Shown in pieces: positions 4,747-5,223 of a stretch of 5,223 nt of DNA (positions within the stretch are counted from its first letter, which is position 1; each line of letters opens with the position of its first letter). A program made the translations under genes and the position numbers. The notes under the pieces are model-generated. The model worked only from the letters and a program-made list of their open reading frames with translations, was not told the origin of the DNA and searched no databases. Source of the stretch: Verrucomicrobiota bacterium (lineage in GTDB: Bacteria > Verrucomicrobiota > Verrucomicrobiia > Opitutales > UBA2995); assembly GCA_027297085.1 (NCBI GenBank), contig JAPUIL010000073.1, forward strand, positions 1-5,223. The letters are read 5' to 3'.

Positions 4747-5223
4747 ATGCCCACGTTTAGGACATTACAGATTCGATTCTCGGTCTTGCAAAATTGCGCG
4801 ACGATTTCCCTTATACTGCTCGTCCTGCCATTCTGGCTGGCGCTCGCTCACGCCGAGACTCCGTCTGGAATGGTCAGGATTCCCGCCGGAGATTACATAC
4901 CACTTTACATCAAGGACGCGGAAAAACGTAGCGTGAAAGCTTTTCTCATCGATATCAGGCCAGTAACCAATGCCGAGTTCCTCGCCTTCGTACGTGAACA
5001 TCCAAAATGGCGCCGATCACAGGTGAAACGTCTTTTTGCCGACAGCGCGTATCTGCAGCACTGGGCTGGTGATCTCGATCTCGGGCCTCAAGCCGGCAAA
5101 ATCGCAGACAGTCCGGTGACCAACGTATCCTGGTTCGCCACGCGCGCCTACTTGAAGTCGAAGGGCAAGCGATTGCCAACCGAAGACGAATGGGAATATG
5201 TCGCTTGCGCCGACGAGGCTCGC
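4747..5223 (+). CDS. nirV: NirV-like exported FGE/SUMF1-family protein (partial, runs off right edge)
   Basis: From the ATG at 4747 the frame stays open for 159 codons to the window end. Residues 1-36 contain a long hydrophobic stretch (about 18-34) ending in AHA, a good signal peptidase I site, so the protein is exported. The remainder is the N-terminal half of the formylglycine-generating-enzyme fold (FGE-sulfatase, Pfam PF03781): MVRIPAGDY (42-50), the VTNAEFLAFV signature (73-82), SPVTNVSWFATRAYL (122-136) and GKRLPTEDEWEYVA (140-153). The copper or cysteine catalytic region of true FGE would lie beyond the edge and cannot be judged. A protein of this fold, NirV, is encoded directly after nirK in several denitrifiers, where its role is unsettled (general knowledge). 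Thirty-eight bp separate it from nirK with no terminator between, so the two are probably co-transcribed from the box-controlled promoter. The symbol is inferred from context and fold. Confidence 0.85.
   Translation, partial: MPTFRTLQIRFSVLQNCATISLILLVLPFWLALAHAETPSGMVRIPAGDYIPLYIKDAEKRSVKAFLIDIRPVTNAEFLAFVREHPKWRRSQVKRLFADSAYLQHWAGDLDLGPQAGKIADSPVTNVSWFATRAYLKSKGKRLPTEDEWEYVACADEAR

Noticed and set aside
4765..5179. Antisense open stretches over the NirV-like gene
   Set aside because: The plus-strand frame shows a signal peptide and FGE-fold motifs; the minus-strand products show neither.

Overview
The window looks like part of a denitrification (nitrite reduction) island from a Gram-negative bacterium. 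The signs are lipoprotein and Sec signal peptides, a beta-barrel-like outer-membrane protein ending in Phe, periplasmic c-type cytochromes, and a DNR-type regulator with TTGAT-N4-ATCAA operators. A gammaproteobacterium or a similar marine or heterotrophic Gram-negative is plausible, but nothing here fixes the taxon. Shine-Dalgarno sequences are weak or absent for several genes.

Left part (1-1667, all minus strand): an apparent operon read right to left. It encodes a 412-residue porin-like outer-membrane protein with a striking His/Asp/Glu heptad-repeat loop, then a small exported monohaem cytochrome c. The first 23 codons of a third exported protein follow; its ATG overlaps the cytochrome stop by 11 bp and the gene runs off the left edge.

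Centre (1668-2394): a 411-bp gene-poor gap (1668-2078) with candidate promoter elements for the porin operon and a small GNRA-loop hairpin. Next is a minus-strand DUF2249 gene (2079-2324), then a 70-100 bp divergent promoter region with a perfect FNR/DNR-type box.

Right part (2395-5223, plus strand): a DNR-like Crp/Fnr regulator, a second perfect FNR/DNR-type box, and nirK. NirK here is an AniA-like copper nitrite reductase made as a lipoprotein with a C-terminal cytochrome c domain. The 5' half of a NirV-like exported protein of the formylglycine-generating-enzyme (FGE) fold follows and runs off the right edge.

Inferred logic: the regulator probably senses NO, or low oxygen through NO. It would act on the shared box to control itself and the DUF2249 gene, and on the second box to switch on nirK-nirV. 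NirK reduces nitrite to NO in the periplasm, using electrons passed through its own haem domain. The oppositely oriented porin/cytochrome operon may serve the same compartment (uptake or metal handling, electron delivery), but no matching operator is visible in front of it.
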